Source: JAENVT01 sp040005915
GTDB lineage: Bacteria > Actinomycetota > Acidimicrobiia > Acidimicrobiales > Ilumatobacteraceae
Direction of reading: 5' to 3'
DNA length: 23,478 nucleotides
NCBI GenBank assembly: GCA_040005915.1
Contig: JBDTYA010000132.1
Location: forward strand, 1 to 23,478
The notes under the pieces were generated by a model. The model did no database searches. It saw nothing but the letters and a program-made list of their open reading frames with translations, and was not told the DNA's origin. Shown here one piece after another: positions 1-7,406 of this stretch; the first letter of the stretch is position 1; the number at the start of each line of letters is the position of its first letter. Made by a program: the position numbers and the translations under genes.

Positions 1-455
1 TGGACGAGCCGTTGAACGGCGCCGACCCAGTGCAGCGGCTGCACCTGATCGAGCTGTTCAAGCGACTGGGTGCGGATGGCCGAACGGTGATCGTCAGCTC
101 CCACGTGTTGAACGAGGTGGAGCGGATGGCCGAGCGGGTGATCGTGTTGATGCACGGTCGCCTGGCGGCTGCCGGCGGCCGGCACGCCATCCGCGACGCG
201 ATGGACGATCGTCCGCGTCATGTGCTGGTGCGCTCCGACGACGGGCGGCGCCTCGCAGCCTCGTTGATCTCGCTCGAATCGGTCGCCGGCCTCACGTTCG
301 ACACCGTGCGCGACGGCCTGGTGATCCAGACGGTGCAGGCGCGCGACCTGGCCACCGAGCTGCCACGGCTGGCGCGCGAGTCGTCCGTCCGCCTCCTCGA
401 GGTCCGGGCCCTCGACGACTCGCTGGAGAGCCTGTTCAGGGAGCTCGTGCGATGA
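1..455 (+). CDS. ABC transporter ATP-binding protein, C-terminal part (5' end outside window)
   Basis: This is the C-terminal part of an ABC ATPase; the reading frame is open from base 3. It begins in the Walker B region (Asp-Glu-Pro, then LNGADP in place of the usual xxGLDP D-loop), and the switch histidine lies in VIVSSHVLNEVE. About 95 further residues follow, as in ATPases paired with ABC-2 type permeases. Walker A and the signature motif lie upstream of the window and cannot be checked. The stop overlaps the ATG of the permease gene (ATGA), so the two are almost certainly co-translated and form one exporter or membrane-remodelling complex. The substrate is unknown. Confidence 0.9.
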   Translation, partial: DEPLNGADPVQRLHLIELFKRLGADGRTVIVSSHVLNEVERMAERVIVLMHGRLAAAGGRHAIRDAMDDRPRHVLVRSDDGRRLAASLISLESVAGLTFDTVRDGLVIQTVQARDLATELPRLARESSVRLLEVRALDDSLESLFRELVR

Positions 456-1225
456 CCGGATCCGTCGAGACCTCGATGCGACGCCCTCGGTCGCGGTTCG
501 TCGCGATCCTCCGCTACACACTGCAGTCGTGCCTGCCGCCGCGGCGATGGTTCGCCCTGCTGTTGCCATGTGCCGGCGCTCTGCTGTTCGGCCTGTTGGC
601 GCATGCCGTCGACAACTTCCCCACCGCCGAGCGCGCCTTCGCCAACGTCGCTGCTGAGGGGATCTTCTCGTTGGTCATGCCCATTGCCGCGCTCGTGATC
701 GGCGACGCGGTGCTCGGTGCCGAAGTCCGCGCCGGCACGTTCCACTTCACATGGTTGTCGCCGACACCCACATGGCAGATCGTGCTGGGCCGGTGGCTCG
801 GCGGCTCGGCCGTTGCCCTGGTCACGATCGCCCCGGCCACCGCGCTCGCCGCAGTCGTGGCAGGCGTTCCCGAGACCGCCGCCGCGGCCTACCTCGCAGC
901 TGCCGTCGGCAGCATCACATACGTAGCGTTGTTCATCGCGATCGGCTGCATCACACGCCGCACTGCGGTGTGGTCGCTGGCAGTCGTGTTCCTGATCGAA
1001 CGCCTACTCGGTGCAGCCCTCACCGGTATCGCCCAACTGTCGCCGACATGGGAGTCACGGGCGATCTTCGTCGGCTATCTCGACGACCCGCCGAGCCGGT
1101 TGATCCGGGCCGGGATACCCGAAGGCGGATCGGCTGTCGTGCGGCTGGCGATCGTCGCGGTGGTCTCCCTGGCGTTGGCCAATTGGTGGATGGGCCGAAT
1201 GCGCCTGTCGGGCGCCTCCGACTGA
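452..1225 (+). CDS. ABC-2 type transporter permease
   Basis: A 257-residue hydrophobic protein with about six predicted membrane segments, starting near residues 30, 70, 115, 145, 170 and 225. The N-terminus is short, basic and cytoplasmic. A conserved-looking loop, GAEVRAGTFHFTWLSP, follows the second segment; ABC-2 permeases carry similar 'E...GT...l.sP' loops that contact the ATPase. The ATG overlaps the stop of the preceding ATPase gene by four bases, which fixes the start and the pairing. The family covers drug, lipid and polysaccharide exporters, and nothing here points to a substrate. Confidence 0.85.
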   Translation: MTGSVETSMRRPRSRFVAILRYTLQSCLPPRRWFALLLPCAGALLFGLLAHAVDNFPTAERAFANVAAEGIFSLVMPIAALVIGDAVLGAEVRAGTFHFTWLSPTPTWQIVLGRWLGGSAVALVTIAPATALAAVVAGVPETAAAAYLAAAVGSITYVALFIAIGCITRRTAVWSLAVVFLIERLLGAALTGIAQLSPTWESRAIFVGYLDDPPSRLIRAGIPEGGSAVVRLAIVAVVSLALANWWMGRMRLSGASD

Positions 1226-1261
1226 TTGCGCCCCTCGACCACCGGGCAATGGCGATCCGGA

Positions 1262-1274
1262 GCTCTGTTAATCT
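1262..1274 (+). promoter_or_regulatory. Candidate -10 region for the universal stress gene
   Basis: GCTCTGTTAATCT contains TAATCT (1269-1274), a good match to the actinobacterial TAnnnT -10 element. It lies in the 80-base gap between the permease and the stress protein. The expected transcription start is near 1281. A GGGGAG ribosome site (1295-1300) sits five bases before the GTG at 1306. No clear -35 hexamer was found. The same nine bases GCTCTGTTA recur before the MFS gene at 5331-5339. Confidence 0.4.
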
Positions 1275-1305
1275 GCGGTCCGCTTCGGACCTTTGGGGAG
1301 TCACT

Positions 1306-1725
1306 GTGAATGAGATCATCGTCGGAGTCGATGGAAGTGCGACCGCTCGAATGGCGGCCATTGCGGCCGCCGAGCTGGCCGTCGCCTACAACCGCCCGCT
1401 CCACATCGTCACCTCGATGACACGCAACAGCACCAGAGATGTGCACGGCGGCGGGTCCGAGACGTGGCACTTCGATTCGATCAGCCTCGCCGAAGACACG
1501 CTGCGGGCACTCGCCGGCGAGCTGAAGACCACGGCGCCCATCACCTATGCCGTGGTCATGAGCGACCCGGCGTCGGGCCTCGTCGACGAAGCCACACGCC
1601 TCGAGGCATCGACGATCGTCGTCGGCAACAAGCGCGTGCAGGGCGCGGCACGGGTGCTGGGTTCGATCGCCGGCGACGTCGCCAAGCGCGCCCCATGCAA
1701 CGTGATGATCGTCCACACCCACTGA
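1306..1725 (+). CDS. Universal stress protein (UspA family, single domain)
   Basis: A 139-residue cytoplasmic protein. It opens with the typical first strand and Asp, NEIIVGVDGS, and closes with the Usp end strand, APCNVMIVH. The GTG start is supported by a GGGGAG ribosome site five bases upstream and by alignment of the N-terminus to the family. The ATP-binding loop normally reads G-x2-G-x9-G-S. Here it is GNKRVQGAARVLGS, so the second glycine is Arg and the loop is one residue short. ATP binding may therefore be weakened or altered. Usp proteins act in stress, dormancy and energy-state responses; a specific role cannot be read here. The gene converges on the deiminase gene with only about 20 bases between the stops. 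Confidence 0.9.
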   Translation: MNEIIVGVDGSATARMAAIAAAELAVAYNRPLHIVTSMTRNSTRDVHGGGSETWHFDSISLAEDTLRALAGELKTTAPITYAVVMSDPASGLVDEATRLEASTIVVGNKRVQGAARVLGSIAGDVAKRAPCNVMIVHTH

Positions 1726-1746
1726 CGCGAGCCGGCGACGCGACCG

Positions 1747-2787
1747 TCAGACCGCGGGTTGTTGTTGGGTGATGCAATGAATCCCCCCACCGCATTCGAA
1801 GATCGGCCGCGCCTCGACGAGCACGACCTCGCGACCGGGGTAGAGCTTGGTCAACGTCGCAGCCGCGGCGTCGTCGCGGGCGTCGTCGAACGAGCACAGG
1901 ATCACGCCGCCGTTGCAGACGTAGTGGTTGATGTACGACCAGTCGACGATGTCGCCGCCGGCCCGGGTGACGGTGGGTGCTTCGATCTCGACGACCTCCA
2001 ACGTGCGCCCACGCGCATCCGTGCTCGACCGCAGCAGCGCCAGGTTCTCCTTGCACACGTCGAAGTCGGGATGCGCCGGATCGGGTTGCGAGTGGGCGAC
2101 GACGAGGCCGGGACGAACCCAGGCGGCGACGATGTCGACATGGCCGCGGGTGCCGTACCGCTTGTAGTCCTTGGTGAGGCCACGCGGTAGCCAGATCACC
2201 CTCTGCACACCCAGGAAGGCCTTCAGCTGGTCCTCCACCTGTTCGGCGGACCAATCCGGGTTGCGATAGGGGTCGAGCTGGACGGTGCGCGTGATCATCA
2301 CCGTTCCCTCGCCGTCGACGTGGATGCCACCACCTTCGTTGACCATCGACGAAGCGAACGGCTCGGCCCCGGCGATGTCGGCGGCGAAGGCGCCGGCGTG
2401 CTGCTCGTGTTCCCAAACACAGAACTCCTGTTGCCCCCAACCGTTGAAACGCCACAGGGCGGCGCCCAGCCGGCCGTCGGGATGGGTGAGGAATGTCGGG
2501 CCGCTGTCGCGGAACCAACACTCGTCGATCCTCGTCGCGTGGATGGTGACCGACTGGTCGACGAGGCCCCGCGCTGCATCGACATCGGCCGTGTTGCAGA
2601 TCAGAGACACAGGTTCGAACCGGGCGATCGCGTTGACGACCGCGGCCCACACACCGCGGTAGTACCCGAGCTCGCCGTCGGGGTCGTCGCCGAACGTGGT
2701 GTTGGCGGGGGGAAACTCCATCCACGTGCGTTCGTGGCGCACCCATTCCGGCGGCATCGAGAACCCGGTCGGCGGGGCAGTCGTCAT
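1747..2787 (-). CDS. Agmatine deiminase family protein (guanidine-modifying fold)
   Basis: A 346-residue protein of usual length for agmatine deiminase, which converts agmatine to N-carbamoylputrescine and ammonia. Family landmarks are present: MPPEW near residue 11, DECWFRDSGPT (88-98), the NEGGGIHVDGEG block (150-161), GHVD (215-218, with the catalytic His at 216) and the C-terminal GGGIHCITQQ with catalytic Cys338. The stretch before GHVD (KRYGTRGHVD) differs from the acidic sequence I recall in canonical agmatine deiminases, so the exact guanidino substrate is uncertain. The gene starts 27 bases after the urease alpha stop on the same strand, so it is probably the last gene of that operon. 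No N-carbamoylputrescine amidohydrolase (AguB) is present in the window. Confidence 0.85.
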   Translation of the reverse strand: MTTAPPTGFSMPPEWVRHERTWMEFPPANTTFGDDPDGELGYYRGVWAAVVNAIARFEPVSLICNTADVDAARGLVDQSVTIHATRIDECWFRDSGPTFLTHPDGRLGAALWRFNGWGQQEFCVWEHEQHAGAFAADIAGAEPFASSMVNEGGGIHVDGEGTVMITRTVQLDPYRNPDWSAEQVEDQLKAFLGVQRVIWLPRGLTKDYKRYGTRGHVDIVAAWVRPGLVVAHSQPDPAHPDFDVCKENLALLRSSTDARGRTLEVVEIEAPTVTRAGGDIVDWSYINHYVCNGGVILCSFDDARDDAAAATLTKLYPGREVVLVEARPIFECGGGIHCITQQQPAV

Positions 2788-2814
2788 CGGGCAACTATCA
2801 CAGGAAGTCGCTCA

Positions 2815-4620
2815 TCAGAGGAAGTACAGCCGGCTGAGCGACACCGAGTCGGCCGGGTCGCTGTAGACCGTCGCACCGTCGAACGAAACCGAACCGGTCC
2901 TCGGGTCGACGTCGACATGACCGAGGCGGTTGTTGTGCACGAGATCGGCCGGGCCGATGTTGCGCGTTCCCTTCACCGCCACGCGGCGGCGGCGGGTCGA
3001 CATGTGGTCGTCGCCGGCATCGAGCGCGGCCTGGCTGACGAAGGCCACGGAAAGGTCTGCGGCGGTCGAACCGTACGAACCGAACTGCGGGCCCAGCACC
3101 AGGGGCTCGCTCGAATCGGTCGCCGCGTTGGGATCGCCGGTCACGCCATAGGCAGGAAATCCGCTCTTCAGCACCAGTTGCGGCTTGGCGCCGAAGTGAT
3201 CGGGCCGCCACAGCACGATGTCGGCCAGCTTGCCGACGTCGAGAGACCCGATCTCGTGGTTCAGCCCATGGGCGATGGCCGGGTTGATCGTCAGCTTGGC
3301 GACGTACTGGCGCACCCGATCGTTGTCGTGGTTCGTGGCCTCGCCGTCACCACCGCGGATCTGTTGCCGCTTCATCTGCGCGGCCAGTTGGAAGGTTCGG
3401 CGCACTGTCTCGCCGGCGCGGCCCATGCCCTGCGCATCGCTGGACGTGATGCCGATGACACCGAGATCGTGCAGCACGCCCTCGGCTCCCATCGTGCCGC
3501 CCCGGATGCGATCGGTGACGAGGGTGTGATCGCTGTGCGAGTGGTGATTCAGCCCGTGAGCGGCAAAGATCATCTCGTAGTGCTCGTCGAGCGCGTCGCG
3601 GCCGAACGGCAGGGTCGGGTTGGTGCTGGAACCGAGCACGTTGGGCACGCCGGCCAACTTCAACACGTTGGGCACGTGTCCACCGCCGCAACCTTCGATG
3701 TGGAAGGCGTGGATGGTGCGGCCGTCGAGCACCTTCAACGTGTCGTCGACGGACAGGCACTCGTTGAGGCCATCGGTGTGCAGCGCGACCTGCACGTCGA
3801 ACCGCTCGGCCACGTTCAACGCCGTGTCGAGGGCACGGGTGTGCGCACCCATGTCTTCGTGGACCTTGAAACCGCACGCACCGCCCTCGATCAAGGCTTC
3901 GATCAACGGGGATTCGTCGGACGACGAACCGCGACCGAGGAAGCCGATGTTGACCGGCCACTGATCGAAGCTGTTGAAGGCATGACGCAGCGCCCACGGC
4001 GAGTTGACGCCGACCCCCCACACCGGACCGAACTCCTGGCCGATGATGGTCGTGACGCCCGACGCCAACGAGGCCTCCATGATCCGTGGCGACAGCAGGT
4101 GCACGTGGGTGTCGATCGCCCCGGCCGTCGCGATCATCCCCTCCCCGGAGATGATGGTCGTGCCGGTTCCCACCACCACATCCACACCGTCCATCATGTC
4201 GGGGTTGCCGGCGCGGCCGACTCCGCTGATGCGGCCCTCGCGGATGCCGATCGACACCTTTCCGATGTGTCGCGTCGCATCGATCACGACGACGTTGGAG
4301 ATCACGACATCGCACGTCTCCCTGACCGAGGCGGCCTTCATCAGCAACCCGTCTCGCGCCGTCTTGGCGAACCCGGCCAAGAACTCGTTGCCGCGTTCCT
4401 GCGCGTCGTATTCGACCTCGATCACCAGACCGGTGTCGCCGAGCCGGACCCGGTCGCCGACCGTGGGCCCATGGATGGCGGCGTAATCGTCGGGCAGGAT
4501 CTCGTCGGGATGCAGATGATCGTGCGGTATCTCGCCGTCGCCGTGAGCGTGCCGGAACTCGCCGTGCTGGTGCTGGTGCCGGTGCTGGGGCTGGGGCTGA
4601 GGGCCCTGGTCGTCGGTCAC
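2815..4620 (-). CDS. ureC: Urease subunit alpha, divergent, with His-rich N-terminal extension
   Basis: A 601-residue amidohydrolase, the catalytic nickel subunit that hydrolyses urea to ammonia and carbamate. The metal and active-site residues map to His172/His174 (THVH), Lys252 (carbamylated Lys in GFKVHED), His281 (ALHTD), His307 (HIEGCGGGH), His355 and Asp395 (SSDAQGMGR). Two oddities stand out. The mobile-flap cysteine (Cys319 of Klebsiella, in VCHH) is Ala354 here (FAAHG), with the next His kept. Before the normal start of the fold (near residue 45) is an extension with nine His between residues 13 and 37. The GTG start overlaps the gamma-beta stop (GTGA). An alternative start inside the leader would shorten the extension, but I see no better site. 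No accessory genes (ureD, E, F, G) are nearby. Confidence 0.93.
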   Translation of the reverse strand: MTDDQGPQPQPQHRHQHQHGEFRHAHGDGEIPHDHLHPDEILPDDYAAIHGPTVGDRVRLGDTGLVIEVEYDAQERGNEFLAGFAKTARDGLLMKAASVRETCDVVISNVVVIDATRHIGKVSIGIREGRISGVGRAGNPDMMDGVDVVVGTGTTIISGEGMIATAGAIDTHVHLLSPRIMEASLASGVTTIIGQEFGPVWGVGVNSPWALRHAFNSFDQWPVNIGFLGRGSSSDESPLIEALIEGGACGFKVHEDMGAHTRALDTALNVAERFDVQVALHTDGLNECLSVDDTLKVLDGRTIHAFHIEGCGGGHVPNVLKLAGVPNVLGSSTNPTLPFGRDALDEHYEMIFAAHGLNHHSHSDHTLVTDRIRGGTMGAEGVLHDLGVIGITSSDAQGMGRAGETVRRTFQLAAQMKRQQIRGGDGEATNHDNDRVRQYVAKLTINPAIAHGLNHEIGSLDVGKLADIVLWRPDHFGAKPQLVLKSGFPAYGVTGDPNAATDSSEPLVLGPQFGSYGSTAADLSVAFVSQAALDAGDDHMSTRRRRVAVKGTRNIGPADLVHNNRLGHVDVDPRTGSVSFDGATVYSDPADSVSLSRLYFL

Positions 4621-5306
4621 GACACGGCCCCGAGGTAGCCCTGCGCGGCGGCCCGGGCCAGGGCGGCCTCTTTGGCGCCGGGGGCGTCCAACGGGCCATC
4701 CACGAGACCTGCGAATCCGATCGCCACACGCGCTCCGCCGATCGGCACCAGCGGCGCGCCGGTCGCCACACCGGGCTCGAATCGCAATGCGGACCCGGCA
4801 GGGATGGCGAGCCGCATCCCATAGGCGGCAGCGCGGTCGAACGTCAGCCTCGGGTTGACCTCGAAGAAGTGGAAGTGCGAGGTGATGCTGACAGGAACGT
4901 CGGAGGTGTTGGTCGCCTCGATGTAGACGAGGCCCGGAGGCGAGATCGATTCGCGCGCTGCCGTCACGACAGCGCCGGGAGCATCGGGTCCCAGGCTTCC
5001 ACCGGGACCGAACGGATCGCGCACGACCACCATGCGTGTCCCGTCGTCGAACACTGCCTCGACCTTCACCTCGCGCACGATGTCGGCAACACCCGGCAGC
5101 ACGTCGTCGATACCGAGGACCGCCGCACCGGCCGCCGCGGCCTGCATCAATCTCGCCCCGTCGCGCGCCGACTCGCACACGGTGTCGGCAATCAGCGCCG
5201 TCGCCTCGGGCACGTTCAGCCGCAGACCGCGGGCACGGCGCGCCCTGGCCAGTTCGGCGGCGGTGAAGATCAACAAGCGATCGCGATCCGTCGGTGTCAG
5301 GCGCAT
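4617..5306 (-). CDS. ureAB: Urease gamma-beta fusion subunit
   Basis: A 229-residue fusion of the two small structural subunits of urease. The gamma part (about 1-100) starts MRLTPTDRDRLLIFTAAELA and contains LNVPEATALIAD. The beta part (about 107-205) contains SHFHFFEVNP (143-152), the block YGMRLAIPAG...RFEPG and GFAGLVDG. Both are the conserved structural signatures of these subunits. A short Ala-rich tail of about 25 residues follows. Fused gamma-beta chains are known from other bacteria, so the fusion is not new in itself. The gene is first in the minus-strand operon and is coupled to ureC by a 4-base overlap. It diverges from the MFS gene, with 65 bases between the starts. Confidence 0.93.
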   Translation of the reverse strand: MRLTPTDRDRLLIFTAAELARARRARGLRLNVPEATALIADTVCESARDGARLMQAAAAGAAVLGIDDVLPGVADIVREVKVEAVFDDGTRMVVVRDPFGPGGSLGPDAPGAVVTAARESISPPGLVYIEATNTSDVPVSITSHFHFFEVNPRLTFDRAAAYGMRLAIPAGSALRFEPGVATGAPLVPIGGARVAIGFAGLVDGPLDAPGAKEAALARAAAQGYLGAVS

Positions 5307-5330
5307 CGCCCCAACCTATTCGGTTCGTGT

Positions 5331-5343
5331 GCTCTGTTAGCGT
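5331..5343 (+). promoter_or_regulatory. Candidate -10 region for the MFS-cNMP-cupin gene
   Basis: GCTCTGTTAGCGT contains TAGCGT (5338-5343), fitting TAnnnT, about 29 bases before the chosen GTG start. It shares GCTCTGTTA with the element at 1262-1270. No convincing -35 is present. On the opposite strand the same gap offers only TAGGTT (complement of 5313-5318), close to the urease ATG. That would imply a very short or absent leader for the urease operon. Confidence 0.3.
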
Positions 5344-5371
5344 GGCTCGCCATCGATCAGTGGGGCGCGCC

Positions 5372-7348
5372 GTGAGCGGGGTCAACCGGGCGGCGCTGGG
5401 CAACAGGTCGCTCGTGCGATTCACCGTTGCCTACTTTCTGGCCGCGATGTCGGAGTGGGCGTTCTTCGTCGGCTCACTCGTGTACGCGTTCGACAAGGCT
5501 GGAGCGCGCACGACTGGCTTCGCCGCCCTGGCGTTGCTGATACCCACCGCGATCGCCGGCCCGGCTGCCGGCGCCATGGCTCACCGCCATCGTCCCGACA
5601 GTGTGCGGCTGATCGCGTTTGCGGTACAGGCCATGGCCCTGACGGGTGCCGCGGTCGCGGCCTACGCCGACGCACCCGTGGCCCTCGTGGCCGGTTGCAG
5701 TGCGGTCGCCGCCGCGGCCTTCACGTTTCTTGCTCCGGCGGGCGCAGTGCTGCTGCCCGCGATCGTCCGTTCGGCGGCAGAACTGACGGTCGGCAACGTG
5801 TGGGTCGGCGCGTGTGACAGCGTCGGGATGCTGGCCGGCTCGGCGTTTGCGACACTGCTGTTGGCGGCGCAGGGCCCTGCGCTGGTCCTCGCCGGAAGCG
5901 CGGCCTTGGTGTCGGTCAGCGCCCTGATGACCTTGGCGCGTCGCGGCGGTATCGAGTCACCACCGGCCAGTCACACCGACCAGACCGAATCGATCGGTGG
6001 GCTCCGGTTGGTGATGCGCAGCATCAGAGTGATCGGTGACCGGGCCGGCACGAGAGGAGTGCTGGCTGTCGCCGGCGGCCGTTACGTGCTGGTCGGTGCG
6101 ATGGATCTCGTGTTGGTGGTGCTGGCCAACGAGAAGCTGCACCTCGGCGATTCAGGGCCGGGCCTACTGCAGACGTGCGTCGGGTTCGGGGCGTTGATCA
6201 GCGCCCTCGGTGCAACGGCCGTGCTGCGCCGAGGGCGCCTTTCGCCGCTGCTCGTCGGCTCGACCGCGGCGATCGCCCTCGTGTCGCTCGCCTTGGGGCT
6301 GGCACCCGCTGTCGCCACTGCATTGCTCCTGCTGCCGATCATCGGGTTCGCGGACTCGTTGCTCGATCTCACGAGCCGGATGCTGCTGCAACGAGCAACG
6401 CCGCCTGATGCCGCAGCGGGCATCTTCGGAGCGATCGAACTGTTCGGTGGCATCGGCATGGTCCTCGGTTCGATCATGGCGCAGGTGCTGATCGCGACCG
6501 GGGGTGTCGACACCGCGTTGATCGGATTGGCAGCATTCTTCGTACTGTTGCTCGTGCTCACGTGGCGTGCATTGCAGAAGGCAGACGACAGCGCCGACAT
6601 CCCGGTCGTCGCGATCAGCCTGCTGCGACGCATCCCCGCGTTCGGGGCGATGCCGCTGCTCGCACTCGAAGCCGTGGCCCGCACCGCAACAGAGGTGGCG
6701 GTACCTGCGGGCCATGTCGTGATGGCAGAAGGTGATGCAGGCGACCGCTTCTACGCGGTGTGCGATGGGTCGTTCGACATCGCACGATCCGGCGTCCACA
6801 TCAGAACGGTCGGGCGCGGCGATGGGTTCGGCGAGATTGCCCTGTTGGCCAACGTGCCGCGAACGGCGACGGTCACCGCGACCTGTGCGAGCTCGGTGCT
6901 GGCCATCGACCGCGTACCCTTCCTCGTCGCGGTCACCGGGTCCGACTCGTCGCGCCAGGCGGCGTGGGGTGCGATCCGCACGTTGGACCTCGACACCCAG
7001 GGGTTCGCCGAAGGCATCTTGCGCATCGCGAGCTCGCCTACTGTTCGGGGCGTGACCGCCGCCCAGCCGACCATCCAGATCGACAACGAGCGGGTCAAGG
7101 TCACCGAGTGGCGTTTTGCTCCAGGCGCAGAGACCGGTTGGCACGTGCACGCGATGGAGTATGTCGTCGTCCCGTTGTACGACGGGACGTTGCGGATCGA
7201 ATCGAGCACGGGAACGACGGAGGTGGCCCTGCAGCACGGCGCCTCGTACACGCGCCGCGCCGGCACCGAGCACAACGTGATCAATGCCACCGGAGTCGAG
7301 TATGCGTTCGTCGAGATCGAGCTGAAGCCCGACCCGACGGTCGACTGA
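5372..7348 (+). CDS. MFS transporter fused to a cyclic-nucleotide-binding domain and a C-terminal cupin
   Basis: A 658-residue three-part protein. Residues 1 to about 405 form an MFS-like permease with about ten to twelve hydrophobic helices. Residues about 417-530 form a CRP-type cyclic-nucleotide-binding domain; its phosphate-binding cassette FGEIALLANVPRTATV keeps the Glu and Arg that bind cyclic nucleotide, so it looks functional. Residues about 561-658 form a small cupin with a His-x-His pair (WHVHAMEYVVV) and a later His (GTEHNVINA), a plausible metal site. The frame is continuous with no stop between the parts. The GTG at 5372 is preferred because it precedes the first membrane helix and follows a candidate promoter; an upstream in-frame ATG (5294) would overlap the divergent urease start. 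MFS plus cNMP-domain proteins are known in actinobacteria, but the cupin tail is unfamiliar to me. The substrate is unknown. Confidence 0.85.
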   Translation: MSGVNRAALGNRSLVRFTVAYFLAAMSEWAFFVGSLVYAFDKAGARTTGFAALALLIPTAIAGPAAGAMAHRHRPDSVRLIAFAVQAMALTGAAVAAYADAPVALVAGCSAVAAAAFTFLAPAGAVLLPAIVRSAAELTVGNVWVGACDSVGMLAGSAFATLLLAAQGPALVLAGSAALVSVSALMTLARRGGIESPPASHTDQTESIGGLRLVMRSIRVIGDRAGTRGVLAVAGGRYVLVGAMDLVLVVLANEKLHLGDSGPGLLQTCVGFGALISALGATAVLRRGRLSPLLVGSTAAIALVSLALGLAPAVATALLLLPIIGFADSLLDLTSRMLLQRATPPDAAAGIFGAIELFGGIGMVLGSIMAQVLIATGGVDTALIGLAAFFVLLLVLTWRALQKADDSADIPVVAISLLRRIPAFGAMPLLALEAVARTATEVAVPAGHVVMAEGDAGDRFYAVCDGSFDIARSGVHIRTVGRGDGFGEIALLANVPRTATVTATCASSVLAIDRVPFLVAVTGSDSSRQAAWGAIRTLDLDTQGFAEGILRIASSPTVRGVTAAQPTIQIDNERVKVTEWRFAPGAETGWHVHAMEYVVVPLYDGTLRIESSTGTTEVALQHGASYTRRAGTEHNVINATGVEYAFVEIELKPDPTVD

Positions 7349-7369
7349 TCCGTGGTGCGCGGCATCATT

Positions 7370-7399
7370 TTGACAGGTTCGGGCAGGCGGTGATCTGAT
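7370..7399 (+). promoter_or_regulatory. Promoter for the D-2-hydroxyacid dehydrogenase gene, possibly leaderless
   Basis: A perfect TTGACA -35 (7370-7375) is followed after 18 bases by TCTGAT (7394-7399). Transcription would start about at the ATG (7407), and there is no Shine-Dalgarno sequence before it, so a leaderless mRNA is likely. GTGATCTGATC is shared with the promoter region at 15807-15817. Confidence 0.5.
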
Positions 7400-7406
7400 C
7401 GCCGGG

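Noticed and set aside
751..1305. Long in-frame extension upstream of the universal stress protein
   Set aside because: It overlaps the permease gene in another frame and reads as Arg-rich shadow; the GTG at 1306 has a good ribosome site and the correct family N-terminus.
2608..2624. GGTTCGAACCGG, resembling a tRNA T-arm
   Set aside because: It lies inside the deiminase coding sequence and no acceptor or anticodon stems surround it. A similar ATTCGAACC near 9332 inside the kinase gene was rejected for the same reason.
2320..4638. A 772-codon open frame on the plus strand, antisense to the deiminase and urease genes
   Set aside because: It is a shadow of high-GC codon bias. The product is low-complexity, rich in Arg/Gly/Val/Asp, with no recognisable domain, while the opposite strand encodes two clear enzymes.
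5294..5371. Upstream ATG at 5294 as start of the MFS fusion gene
   Set aside because: It would overlap the urease gamma-beta start and add 26 non-hydrophobic residues upstream of the candidate promoter. GTG at 5372 fits better, although no strong ribosome site supports it.
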